From: Mytilinidion resinicola
Taxonomy: Eukaryota > Ascomycota > Dothideomycetes > Mytilinidiales > Mytilinidiaceae
NCBI RefSeq assembly: GCF_010093595.1
Contig: NW_022985448.1
Span: 1,282,593-1,346,592 of the forward strand
Direction of reading: 5' to 3'
Length of the DNA stretch: 64,000 bases
Of the stretch, positions 1 through 9,967 are shown piece after piece. Numbering within the stretch: position 1 is the stretch's first letter; each line of letters begins with the position of its first letter. The notes beneath the pieces were generated by a model. That model had not been told where the DNA came from. It searched no databases and worked only from the letters and a program-made list of their open reading frames with translations. Made by a program: the position numbers and the translations under genes.

Positions 1-720
1 TCTGCTCGTGTCCGCTTCGCGAGCGTCTAATTTCCGCTTCCGAGCGAGCCATAGAAATAGCCCACTCTGGAATGGTCAAACCAACACCGGGCTGCAGCAG
101 GGAGACTACTTGTGTGCTTTTTTTCTTTGCTCGGCAGGAACTGTCGCCGTGGGCTGAAGCGTGACGCGTGCGCTATGAGGTGAACGCGATCAGTAGGTTT
201 AGATGCATGTGGAAGGCGAGCATCTATTGTTGTGAATGCTCTGCAGACTCGCCGTACCACCTCAAACGACGTCATTGGAAGGGGCCCGGCATATAGAAGG
301 CTTTTGAGACATGCGCACATGTGCCGCAGACACTGAGGAAAATGCAGGTTGGACTTGTACATTGCAATAGGAAACTATCCGACATTTTGAAGGTAGACCA
401 GCTTTCAAGTCTCCATACTCCCCCGGTTGTCTCGTGTGCCGTCAATGTTCCGTACGCTGACCTGGCGCTGGTAGATGCTTTGCGTCGTAGTGCACGTTGC
501 TCCATCAGTACGCTCCAGTCGCGAATGGAAAAGAAAAAGCCTGCCGTCCCATAACCCAAGTAGGCCCTCAAGAGACCAAAGAAGAGACCGCAGCCACGTC
601 GGTCAACCATGTGAACCCCATCGGAAGAAAATGACTTGAGCTGCCAGAAAGAAAAGCCTCGTGAGAAGTCGTCGATATCGTTGAATCTTCTAGTGACTCC
701 GTGCCGTACCGCCTCATAGT
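1..720. other. Left-edge intergenic sequence, no supported gene
   Basis: Short open frames exist on both strands, none with a recognisable domain, a convincing intron structure or a family resemblance. The stretch at 250-272 closely matches 26441-26463 (21 of 23 bases by eye). This may be a dispersed degenerate repeat. It also holds the 3' flank of the minus-strand gene that ends at 721. Confidence 0.5.
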
Positions 721-1310
721 TCAGGCCACGTCGGAATGTCCCTCAGCCTCGTCGTCTGGAAGAACATCGGTCAATCAGCAAGCAAAAGACAAAATATTGG
801 AAGCCAAAGCATCATCACATACCATATCCATTGCGGGCGTCGTGGGCATCGTAGAAGTTGTCTTGGTTGTCGAACGGTGAGGCACTGCCCTCTGGTTCCG
901 TCTTGACTTTGCCCCGGCCCTTCGCCTTGGGAGCACTGGCCGCACCCTTGGCCTTCTTCTTCGGTGGAGTGACGGATGCGGAGGACATCTGGGTGGCGCC
1001 TGCACTCGACTCGTCAGCTCAGAGCAAGGGCATCGTGAATGAAAGGTGGGCACATACCGCGCTTCTTGGCTTGGACTGGCACGAACTCTTCACCTGCATC
1101 AACGCGGGCCTTCAACTCTTTCGCCTTCTTGGTGATCTCGTGCATCTGGTGGGAGAACGATTTGGCGGTACGAGTACCGTCAATGGCAGACATCATCTCT
1201 AGCTGCTTCTGGCTGATAGTGGTAGCCCCTAAGGCCATCAGGAGGATGGCGACAGTATCAATTGAGACCATCTTGCTGCTGGAGCTGGATTCACCGTTCT
1301 TGGGAGGCAT
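721..1310 (-). CDS. Small basic, probably nuclear protein, 154 aa, unknown function
   Basis: Three exons on minus: 1310-1058, 999-823 and 755-721, total 465 nt with one continuous frame. The introns are 58 and 67 nt; both start GTATGT, and the acceptors are TGCAG and TTCCAG. The N-terminal ~85 residues look like a helical fungal domain (starts MPPKNGES, then SIDTVAILLMALG and a Lys/Glu helix ending ITKKAKELKARVD). The tail is Lys/Pro rich, with a PPKKKAKG patch, a GRGK patch and VKTE, which fits the sumoylation consensus. This suggests a nuclear, possibly chromatin-associated protein, but that is inference; I do not recognise a named family. The start at 1310 is the first ATG of the conserved-looking domain. 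The last exon codes only 11 residues and ends in acidic DDEAEGHSDVA. Confidence 0.75.
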
Positions 1311-1894
1311 CTTGAACGATATAGTGAGTGTAGGTCGGTGTGCTTAGGATGGTTGCAGTGGGACAAGTAGTGGGGAGCTCGAAGGTTGGAAAGTGATGGA
1401 GTTGGATTGGAAGTCTGAGGAAGAGGGAAGGCTAAGTAGAAGAGAGGGAGTGAAGAAGAGTGTGAGACAAGTGGGAGAAGATGAGTGAAGGCTGTCGGGT
1501 GAGATAAGGGGGACAGACGCCCGGTGAAAATGTGACAGGTAGTAAGGTGGTGAAGTGGAACAAGTGGTTAATGGTAAAAATATGGAATATGCAGAGGATC
1601 GAAGCTAGCAGAGCGAGACTGCTGCCTGAGCCTTGCCATAGAATAATGAATGACGGTTAGATAGCCATAAGTAATGAGAATACTAGATGGTAAAGATCAA
1701 CCATCAAGAGATAGAGAAGGTGGACAAGCCACTCGAACTTGCAGCTCGATCGCGAACATCCTCTACACAGATTCCGATCTGAGAGGAGGATAGAACCCCC
1801 ATCCAAGGTTCAGCCATTCACTGTCCCGGCATGATCCGCTCAAGCTACGCTGCCCTCTACTCCACCCACCCAACCTCCAGACCCGCCTTCCAGC
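1311..1894. other. Intergenic region between two minus-strand genes
   Basis: About 580 bases with no supported gene. Purine-rich GAAG/GAGG runs at 1380-1520 lie upstream of the 1310 start and probably form its promoter and leader. The part near 1890 is the 3' flank of the SET/MYND gene. Confidence 0.5.
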
Positions 1895-3711
1895 TCAGTA
1901 CTGCATCCAACCCCCCATCTGCCGGAAGAGCTCCCACTCTTTAGCAATCCTCCGCTCAACCCCCCTGAGCGCTCCTGCGTCGGCTCTCGTCATATCTACC
2001 TCAACCTCCTCCACCTTTCTTTTCACTGCTCTTGCAAATGAGCTATCCTTTCCGTGGCTCAATGGCACATTGCTCTGTACCTCGATCAGAAGTCCGTAAA
2101 TAATGATCCCAATGTCCACTCCCTGCTGCACCATGCCCTGAGTCATCGGGTCATCTGGTTCGCTCCCTAGGTACATCAGCAGCATCGCAAGCCTCCAGTT
2201 GTGCACCACTCGAACGGGATGATGTGATTCGGGGAACAGGACCGGATCAACATGGAAATACGACTTCGCGCCCTGCGCGAATGCGATGCCGTGATTACCA
2301 GCTGATATCATATTGACGAGCAGATCGTGTCGCAGTGCGGCATAGGGCTGTCGATACACTGGGAACAGCTTGGACTGGAAGCAAGTCCGTATTCCATCTT
2401 CGATAAGGGAGATAGCCTGGCGAGGGTCGAGCGTCGACCGCGCTGTCTCCAACTTATTGAAGGCAACGCCCTGGATGACAGCGGCGCGGCGGGAATTGAG
2501 GTCGTCACCGACGTAGTTCGCTGGCTCGTTGGCAAATGGAGTTTCTCTGAGCAGGTGGTCGGCAGTCTCTTTCCACTTGGCATCAAGGTTGTTCGGAGAG
2601 ATGCTGAAGAGGTCGGAAGGCGATGTTGGGCCCTTTTGGCATTTCGTGCATTTGCAGGTAAAGTGCCAACGCTGCTTGAGTTCCTGCTGGCGCCGGGCGA
2701 AGGGATTCGTCCCGTCAACGTACGAGATGAAGATCTCTTCATCCTTTTTAATTGGTCTGAGAGAGCGGAAGGAGAGCACTGGGCCGTCCATTACGACAAC
2801 GGCATTTGGGTCACAGGATTGATTTGCCACTGCTGCCAGTGGGTCTATGCAGATGCCCACTGGGTCGTATGTCGGGGTTACCAAGGTTATGGAGTTGGTC
2901 AATACCTTCACAGGAATAAGTATTAAAAGACAGTAGAGGAACAGTAAAGGACAGTAAAGGGACAGTAAAGGGACAGTGCAGGGACAGTGCAAGGGACAGT
3001 GCAGTGAACAGTACAGTGACAATAAAATGACAGATAATGGCAGATAGTTGCAGATAATTGCTGAAAATGGCAGAAAACCTTACCCTTCCAAACACTTCAG
3101 TCGTGAAGCCCAATGTGAACTCTGCCTGCGTCATCGAAAAAGCCCATGCCCCTTGAGCCACGAGCTGAACCTCCAGCCACTTCTCCCCTCCAGCCGCTCT
3201 CATCTCCTCAATGTGAGATTCCAGGCGGAGGACAGACTCCCAAGTCTCATCATTGATGAGGCCCTTGGCTCGTCGTATCAGAAACTGCATGGTTGCCCTC
3301 GCAGCTGTCGGCATATTGCCCTTGGAAACCGTGCTGGCCATGATTTCACATTCATATTTGTGGTGCCGCTTCCACCCTGCCTTTTGGCATTCCTGTATGA
3401 TGTTATTATGCGTGTCTGCCAGTCACCCTAACTATACTGACTTTGCTACAATATCCGACGGTCCTGCAACCTGTGCATGCTTTGACACCGTTGGGCTCGA
3501 CATTAGGCCGACTTCCGATAGAGGACTCCGCAGTCCACTTGAAGCAGTTTGCGCAGGTATCAGAGAGCCGCGCTGCTTCGACCACGCCGACCAAAGGTCG
3601 AGAAATTGAAAGGATTAGTTCACCGGCCGGGATTGCTTTATCGGCGAATAGCCCGTTCCCAGAAGTCTGGGACTTCCCGACACGAGCATATATTTGGTTG
3701 GGCATTACCAA
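1895..3711 (-). CDS. SET and MYND domain protein (SMYD-like protein lysine methyltransferase), 529 aa
   Basis: Three exons on minus: 3711-3442, 3392-3084 and 2905-1895, all phase 0. Exon 1 holds the N-SET part (GNGLFADKAIPAGE, residues ~19-32) and the first half of a MYND zinc finger (CANC, CTGCRTVGYC). Exon 2 completes it with ECQKAGWKRHHKYEC. Exon 3 carries the SET core: NQSCDPNAV (the NHSC-type motif), EIFISYVD (the ELxxSYxD-type motif), and the post-SET cysteines CKCTKC. The order N-SET, MYND, SET, post-SET is the SMYD layout, implying S-adenosylmethionine-dependent lysine methylation. The substrate cannot be read from sequence. Intron 1 is 49 nt, while intron 2 is 178 nt and carries an 11-bp minisatellite. 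Family identity is firm; the exact 5' edge of exon 3 is slightly less so. Confidence 0.88.
2930..3040. repeat. 11-bp minisatellite inside intron 2 of the SET/MYND gene
   Basis: About ten head-to-tail units of ACAGTAAAGGG and variants such as ACAGTGCAGGG on plus. On the coding strand this reads as repeated CCCTTTACTGT, a pyrimidine-rich tract inside the intron upstream of the acceptor near 2906. Central units are nearly identical and the edge units drift. It accounts for most of the unusual intron length. Confidence 0.9.
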
Positions 3712-3950
3712 ATCACAGCTGGATGAGGTTTTGGCTTTAGCAAGATGAGGCGAGTGGAGAAATAGATGTTGAGGAGACGGCGGTGAACGCGGTCGACGTC
3801 AGACCAATTAAACGTCGACGCGAGATCCCATGATCAGCCGTGCTTGAGTTAATTGAAATCGGTTCAGTTTCACGAGAGGACACTCAACTACACTTAATCT
3901 AGCGCGGATTATTACTCTGTCATCTCTCAAGCACATTGATTTGAGTGTGT

Positions 3951-4020
3951 GGTAACGTGGTATAATGTGTTATAATGTGGCATAATGTGGCATAATGTGG
4001 CATAATGCGGCATAATGCGG
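3951..4020. repeat. 10-bp tandem repeat
   Basis: Seven consecutive 10-bp units: ggtaacgtgg, tataatgtgt, tataatgtgg, cataatgtgg (twice), cataatgcgg (twice). It lies between the divergent end of the SET/MYND gene (start at 3711) and the 3' end of the NUFIP1-like gene (4156). The rest of 3712-4155 has no supported gene. Confidence 0.92.
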
Positions 4021-4155
4021 CGGACTGTATTGCAAACTATTTAGAATATTGCAAATTATGTATAGACATGAGACGTTCATCTTTTAGTATGCATGTTATC
4101 TCATTTGCATGGTTCACGAAAGGCCTCAAGAGGCATATGCAATTGGGTATCTCCA

Positions 4156-6065
4156 CTAAGACAGAAAACCGGTGCTACCAAGATATTTGATAGCCTGTAG
4201 GGCAAGCATGTCCGCTACTTTTTCCTCCTGCTCGATCATCTACATAATTGATTAGCATCATACTCCTCCGAGGGTGTCGACAAACTTACCCTATCGTACA
4301 AAGTTACTCGCTTTTTGGGCTCTTTTGCTGCAATTTCTGGTGGATGCGAAAATTTGCACCTCTTATTGGTGCATTTTCCGGACCTCTTTTGATAGGGGCA
4401 GACTGTCTGCGCCGTCTTACGCTTCAAGGCATCTTTCGGAGGGGATACGCGCAATGGTAGGTGCGCCTTTGATGTTTCCTCTTCAGGTGCTGAGTCTTCA
4501 TCATCAGATTCGGACTCTGAAACCGAATCCGAGTCTGAGTCTGAGTCTGAAGAATCGGAAGAGTCATCGCTGTCCGCAGATTCACCTGTAGATTCGGTGT
4601 CACTTCCGTAGTCCAGACCAAGATTATTCTTTGATAGTCTCACGCCGGATGGCGCAGAGTCCGTCTTGACCTCAGTCTTGACCTCAATGGTACCAATCCG
4701 TCCCAGTGTGGAACCACCTTCCGACTTAGCGAGCATTTCCTCGCTCTTTTGCAATTTCTTTCGCAGCTTCTCGATCTTCTTGAGCTGCCGTTCATGTTCC
4801 ACTTGCTTTCGCTTATCCTCAGAAGTCAATTCTTGCCTCTGATCAGTCTTCTTGTCCTTCTTCTCCGATTTGACAGTGACGCCAGCCTTAGCATCTTTTT
4901 CTTCCTTCACACGCAGAAGTATTGCGTGTTCGTTTGCTAGTCTGAGGCGGTCCTCCTGTAATTTCTGCTTAGCGCGAGCTTTAGTTGGGTACAGTCTCCT
5001 CCGCTCGCGGATCCACGCTGCGATTTCGGCTGGAGAATTCAAGGCTGCCGTCTCCCCGTTGTATTCGAAAATAAGACTTCACACAATTAGTACTATATTC
5101 TCAGAAAGTCGTGGTGTCAAGACTAACCCTGTGACATTCACTGCATAGGTAGCCTCCTCATCAATGCTTTCCGGCTCGCTGTCACTATGGTCAGCCTGTG
5201 GCGTGAGACCTAGTAGATTGCCCCTTTTCGCTTTCTTTGCGTCCTTTTTGGCTTTTGGAAGAACTAGCGGTGGCGGAGGAGCAGGTTTTGAAACGGTCGG
5301 AAGTGTGATTCCAAAACTGGGAACGGTAGGCGGCACGTTCACCTTGGCTTTCGCAGGCTTTGATTTCGTCGACGCATTAGTCTGAAGTTTGGAAACATGG
5401 CGTTCCTGATACTCTTCGTTTGAACTCCGTTTCCTCTTGTTACCAACTACAGTAGGAGGGGACCGCTGGTTTTTAGAGTACCGGGGTGGCGATGCTTGGT
5501 ACTGGCTAGGGGCCGCCGGATTGACTTGAGCAGGCACATTCTGCATCCCAGCTTGAGAAACCATGAATGTCGAGAAAGCCTGCATAAATGCCATCGGATC
5601 AATTTGTGGCTGAACAGGCGTCGCATTCTGCATTTGAGGGGCCATCATAACCGGCGACAAGTTCGGATTGACGTATGTGCTGACGGGAACTTGTGTCTGG
5701 CCGTAGGCATTTGATGATGTTGGCGGGTATTGGTATTGAGCTGGCTGTTCTTGTAGTGCATAGTTGTGCCCATATTGCTGAATTTGGCCTCGACTTCTTC
5801 CTGCATGCTCTTGTCGACGATCCCCACCAGCTTGCGGGTTTCGAGGTTGCTGGAAGCCGTGGCCGCCTCGCTGCTGCTGCCCTCCTCCTCTGTAGTTATT
5901 GCTCTGTCCACGCCCACGACCTCCCTGATTGCCTCTTCCGCCTCGGTCGCTACGGAAGTTGTTGCTATAGCCACCTCTTTGCGACGAACTGCTCGGAGCG
6001 GAAGGTTCTGGGGCCGTCGATCTCGGGGGAGGCGGCGGGGGCGGAGGGAAGGAAAAGCCTGCCAT
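4156..6065 (-). CDS. NUFIP1/Rsa1-like snoRNP assembly factor with CCCH zinc finger, 602 aa
   Basis: Three exons on minus: 6065-5128, 5076-4290 and 4239-4156 (1809 nt). The N-terminus has a polyproline run and an RGG/QN-rich low-complexity region (residues ~30-170), as in many RNA-binding proteins. The start of exon 2 encodes the NUFIP1 conserved segment, PAEIAAWIRERRRLYPTKAR, followed by a long charged coiled-coil-like stretch and an acidic Ser/Asp tract. Near the end comes a C-x8-C-x4-C-x3-H zinc finger (CPYQKRSGKC, then CTNKRCKFSH). The last, 28-codon exon gives MIEQEEKVADMLALQAIKYL, the typical NUFIP C-terminal helix, and supports the 50-nt last intron. NUFIP1/Rsa1 proteins act with the R2TP complex in box C/D snoRNP assembly in the nucleus; that role is by family. 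Confidence 0.87.
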
Positions 6066-6668
6066 TGCTTGAGACGTCGCTCTGATGGATGGTGATGTTT
6101 ACGGAGGGACTTAGGAGTGACGTTTTGGTCGGGTTGCTATGCTCTGATTCTCGTCATGATCGCCATCTGGAAGCTGCTCACTTGCAACCGTGGTTGGAGG
6201 AAGCTTAAACTTTTTGGACCTTATCTTATCGCTCACGTCGTCACGTGATGTGCATCATCCTCTGATTCTCTAGAATAGTGTTGGGCTATCTTGGACTGAC
6301 ATTTCATTTTCGATTCATCAGCTAGTAGATTTGAAGCTTGGGTTACCTATACACAATTTTGCCTTAAGAGGTTATGGAAGCGTCCAGGCGAAACACCTGC
6401 CATTCACAGACTATCCTGTCCTAGATTTGAACGATGAAGGCTCCGAAATAATTTACAGACTGCTCCACATCGACGGCACTCATCGAAGCATCCCGTGAGC
6501 GTACCAAAGCATGCTTTCTACTAAAATACAGTACCTGTGCATGATAACACTACCGCAGGATTGGCCAGTGTAGAAACCGTTAAAACACGGCAAAAGGCTA
6601 TGGAAATAACACCTATGAAGCCATATTACTGTATTCTTCCGTTGGAAGCGTTCTGTGTACGAAGTATC
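6066..6668. other. Intergenic region upstream of the NUFIP1-like gene
   Basis: Promoter side of the minus-strand gene starting at 6065 and 3' flank of the small cupin gene. Contains TCACGTGATG-type E-box sequence near 6240. No coding region is supported. Confidence 0.45.
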
Positions 6669-7007
6669 TCACTCCCCAATGACATATGTGCATCCCTGTT
6701 CTCCTATCCACACCTCATGAACACGCTCCGCATCTACATCCACTCGATCGCCTATGCCAAATGTCTCTTTCGACGGGCTCGAGTCCTTGGGGTATGTTAT
6801 TGTGAGCTCCCCATTGGTAATGAGATGTGTCGTTAGGCCCCGATGAGAGTGCGGAGGGTAGTGAGCGTTTCTGTGGCGATGCGTTAGATGGATGGCCACA
6901 ATGTGTTGATGAGTTGAAGCTTACGGGCCATCGGTCCAGGTGAATACATGCTTGAAGCCCCAAGACTTGACCTCGCTCTCCGCTTGGTTCTTGGATTTGT
7001 TGGACAT
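6669..7007 (-). CDS. Small single-domain cupin protein, 94 aa
   Basis: Two exons on minus: 7007-6925 and 6870-6669 (285 nt). The 54-nt intron starts GTAAGC and ends CACAG. The product runs from a short N-terminus (SWGFKHVFTWTDGP) into a cupin fold with NAHYPPHSHRG (His-x-His metal-ligand motif), GELTITYP, and FGIGDRVDVDAERVHEVWIG, where the last His would be the third ligand. The protein ends YVIGE. Splicing here joins TGGCCC to AAACGCTCAC and keeps the frame, and the conserved His motif starts right at the junction. Function is unknown; such small fungal cupins are usually annotated only by domain. It is divergent from the phospholipase C gene, with 474 bp between starts. Confidence 0.8.
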
Positions 7008-7481
7008 TGTAAGTACGTGTCAGTTGTTAATGTGGATGGCGGATTGATGCCGGGGAACTGAGTAGGATCGGTATGACGTTTACTCCAGCTTGGCGGAATG
7101 CCCAAATGGAAGACCGCGGTAAATACAAAAAGTACTGTGCCTTCTATGCGTCCACCTTCGACGTTTTTGCTTCTTAGTGATGCTAGAGCGCGCGGCTGCT
7201 CTTCGAATGGATGGACGATCAATTGAAGCGGTCGAGCTTGACGTCTGCTCTGCCAAGATCCTGCTCAGCTGCCAACGCAAGATGACCACCTCCTCCTCAG
7301 TCCCGTTAATTCTCCTCTCTCGACAGAGAGGTCAAGAGTAAGATGCCAGTTCCTAAGGTCTGATCAAAACTGTACGAGGCTGACCCGCATTTCCTTTGCT
7401 TCTAGACGCGACTGCAGGCAAGAACCATCACTCTTTCACCATCAATAAGCACCAAACACCCTTCACGCGCCCAGCATCAAC
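7008..7481. promoter_or_regulatory. Divergent promoter region, cupin / phospholipase C
   Basis: 474 bp separate the two outward-facing start codons. No clear TATA box; a CT-rich stretch (7290-7330, 7420-7450) precedes the plus-strand start. Regulatory role is inferred from position only. Confidence 0.4.
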
Positions 7482-9967
7482 ATGGCCAGCTCTTCGCCTT
7501 CGAAAATACCGGCCCCAAAGCCAGCCGAAGCCAAAATGCCCACCATAGCAGCTCCAGATACCGCCCAGCCTGAGCTCCAAGCTGGAGGAGGCACCCCCGC
7601 GAACACTAGCCCAGATGCCAACGCAGTGGAATACCTCTCTCCGGTCCTCACAAAGCATATGAAAGCTGTGTACGAAGAGTTGGAAAAGACGCATTCATTG
7701 GCTACGAAGGACGGATTCCTCAAGTGGCTCGCTGAATCACAGCATGTTGTCCCTCAGGGTATTGAGGTGTCTACAAACGGCTCCTCTTTCTCCCAATTCG
7801 CCAAATACCTGTCGTCGAGCGCTACCAATGCTATGGGCCCTGCCGCGATAGTGGATTGCTCGTACCCTATATCCAACTACTTCATTTCCTCTAGTCACAA
7901 TACGTACTTGACTGGCAATCAGCTGTCAAGTGAAGCGAGCGGGGAAGCATACCAAAATGTCAGTAGGACGGAGCTTACCGCATAAAACTACAGTCACTGA
8001 CCTCCTCAGGTGCTTTTGCGAGGATGTCGGTGCGTGGAGATCGACGTCTGGGATGGCGAATCGCCTTCAAGCTCTAGTTCCGAAGACGAGTCCGCAAAAG
8101 GCCCCAAACCTAAGAAGAAAGAGAAGGTAGAGAAGGTTGAGCGGAAACTTATGAAGAAGCTAGAACTGCGGTTTGGCAGGAAATCGGATCGCAGCCCTTC
8201 GAAAGGTGCGCATGATGCACATCCTGTCTCGAAGGCCTCGCCCGAGGACAAAGTCACGCCATGGAAGTCCACCTCGAGCTCGATACGAGCGGAACCACGA
8301 GTCCTTCATGGCTACACACTCACAAAAGAAACACCGTTTCGAGATGTGTGCAAATCTATACGGGACTATGCCTTTGTTGCTTCGGATTTGCCTGTAATCG
8401 TCAGTCTCGAGGTACACACCAGCCTCGAGCAGCAGGAGATTATGGTAGAAATCATGGAGGAATACTGGAAAGGCATGCTGGTTGATCTTCCGATCACATC
8501 TTGTGAGAGCACGGAAGAGCTCGTCCTACCGCGCTTGGACCAACTTCGGAACAAAATCTTGATCAAAGTCAAATACACAGCACCAAAGCCTCTGGATGCT
8601 GAACCGCCTAAGCCAACGAACCTCCAATTGGAAAAATCGAAGTCGTCGAGTGCTCTCTCTTCATCGTCAGCATCATCCTATGATGTGCCCGAGACAGTCG
8701 CCAAACCAGCTGCGCCAAAAGCAAAGATTCTCGAAGCTTTGGGACGACTGGGCATCTATACTCGTAGCTATCACTTCAAGAATTTTGATCAGCCAGAGGC
8801 GAAGATTCCTACGCATGTGTTCTCTTTGTCCGAGAAGACGCTGATGGAGGTGCACGAGCAAACCCCCACCCAATTGTTCGCCCACAACAAGAACTTTTTT
8901 ATGCGGGCATATCCCAAAGGCCTCCGCCTCAACTCATCCAATCTAGACCCATCCATTTTCTGGCGAACTGGTGTCCAGATCGTGGCCTTGAACTGGCAGA
9001 AATGGGACGCGGGAATGATGCTCAATGAAGCCATGTTCTCTGGATACAATGGCTGGGTGTTGAAGCCAGAAGGCTATCGCAGTGCTAGCACGGCAGAAAA
9101 CCAGGCATTAGCAACGACCCACCACAACCTCGATCTCACGATTGAGTTCTTTGGCGGTCAGGATATCCCACTCCCACCCGAGGAGCACAATCCCAAGAGC
9201 TTCAAGCCTTATGTCAAGTGCGAGCTGCATGTGGAAAAGCACGAGGAACGCAGTGATGAGCCAATCCCCGGAGGTGGGAAAAGCAAAGGCGGCGGCGACT
9301 ACAAACGACGCACGAAGACAACAAAGACCCCCGACCCGGATTTCCAGAGGGAGACTATTCGTTTCTCAAACGTGAGAGGGGTGACGGAAGAGCTGACATT
9401 TGTGCGGTGAGTAGCCGTTCAGTACAATTTTCTTTCCCCCTGCCCTAGGATTGCGGCTAGACCTACGTCCTCGTGGCTCGATTCAAATGCCTGTCGCCAG
9501 AAAGGAGCACAAGCAGGATGAGATCTAGCCATGTAGATCGCCACGCTCCTCTTGCCAGCAGCAAGTGCCCCAGCTGTGCTACAGCCATACCTACGAGGCG
9601 ATTCGTTGCACTGCAGGAGTGGCTGTGGTGTGGCGATATCGTCTCGAAGGCTGCACGCAGCCGCTTCTTGTGCTCGAGAACTCGAGCAAACTTGTTATTC
9701 CCTCTCGTACCTGTCCTGTATCTTCCCTCATCCGCTTTCGCGCATTTCCCGAATCCGCCTCGGAAGACCGGCATGATTCATACTAACAATCACCTCAGAC
9801 TCAAAGTCATGGACGACGAGCACTTCAACGACGATCTCGCTGCATGGGCCTGCTTCCGCCTCGACCGCTTCCAGCCTGGCCTGCGCATGATCCACTTGTA
9901 CGATGCACATGGGGTCCTGACCAAGGGCGTGTTGTTTGTGAGAATCGAGAAGAGTGTCAGTGCCTAA
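7482..9967 (+). CDS. Phosphoinositide-specific phospholipase C (delta-like), 680 aa
   Basis: Exons 7482-7958, 8010-9406 and 9799-9967 (2043 nt). It hydrolyses PI(4,5)P2 to inositol trisphosphate and diacylglycerol. The X box begins with ISSSHNTYLTGNQL, with the first catalytic His at residue 139, and continues after intron 1 with LRGCRCVEIDVWDG. A ~75-residue Ser/Lys-rich insert follows, then VLHGYTLT with the second catalytic His at residue 259. The Y box shows IYTRSYHFKNFDQP, the PTQLFAHNKNF stretch, AYPKGLRLNSSNLDP, and VQIVALNWQKWDAGM. A C2-like C-terminus starts with LTIEFFGGQDIPLP. No EF-hand is evident; residues 1-45 are Ala/Pro rich. The last intron is 392 nt, with a textbook TACTAAC branch point near 9781 and a CACCTCAG acceptor; it joins CG to A, giving FVRLKVMDDEHF. 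Confidence 0.9.

Noticed and set aside
1..610. Overlapping frames of about 110 codons on minus
   Set aside because: They overlap each other in different frames, lack introns or family features, and end without context.
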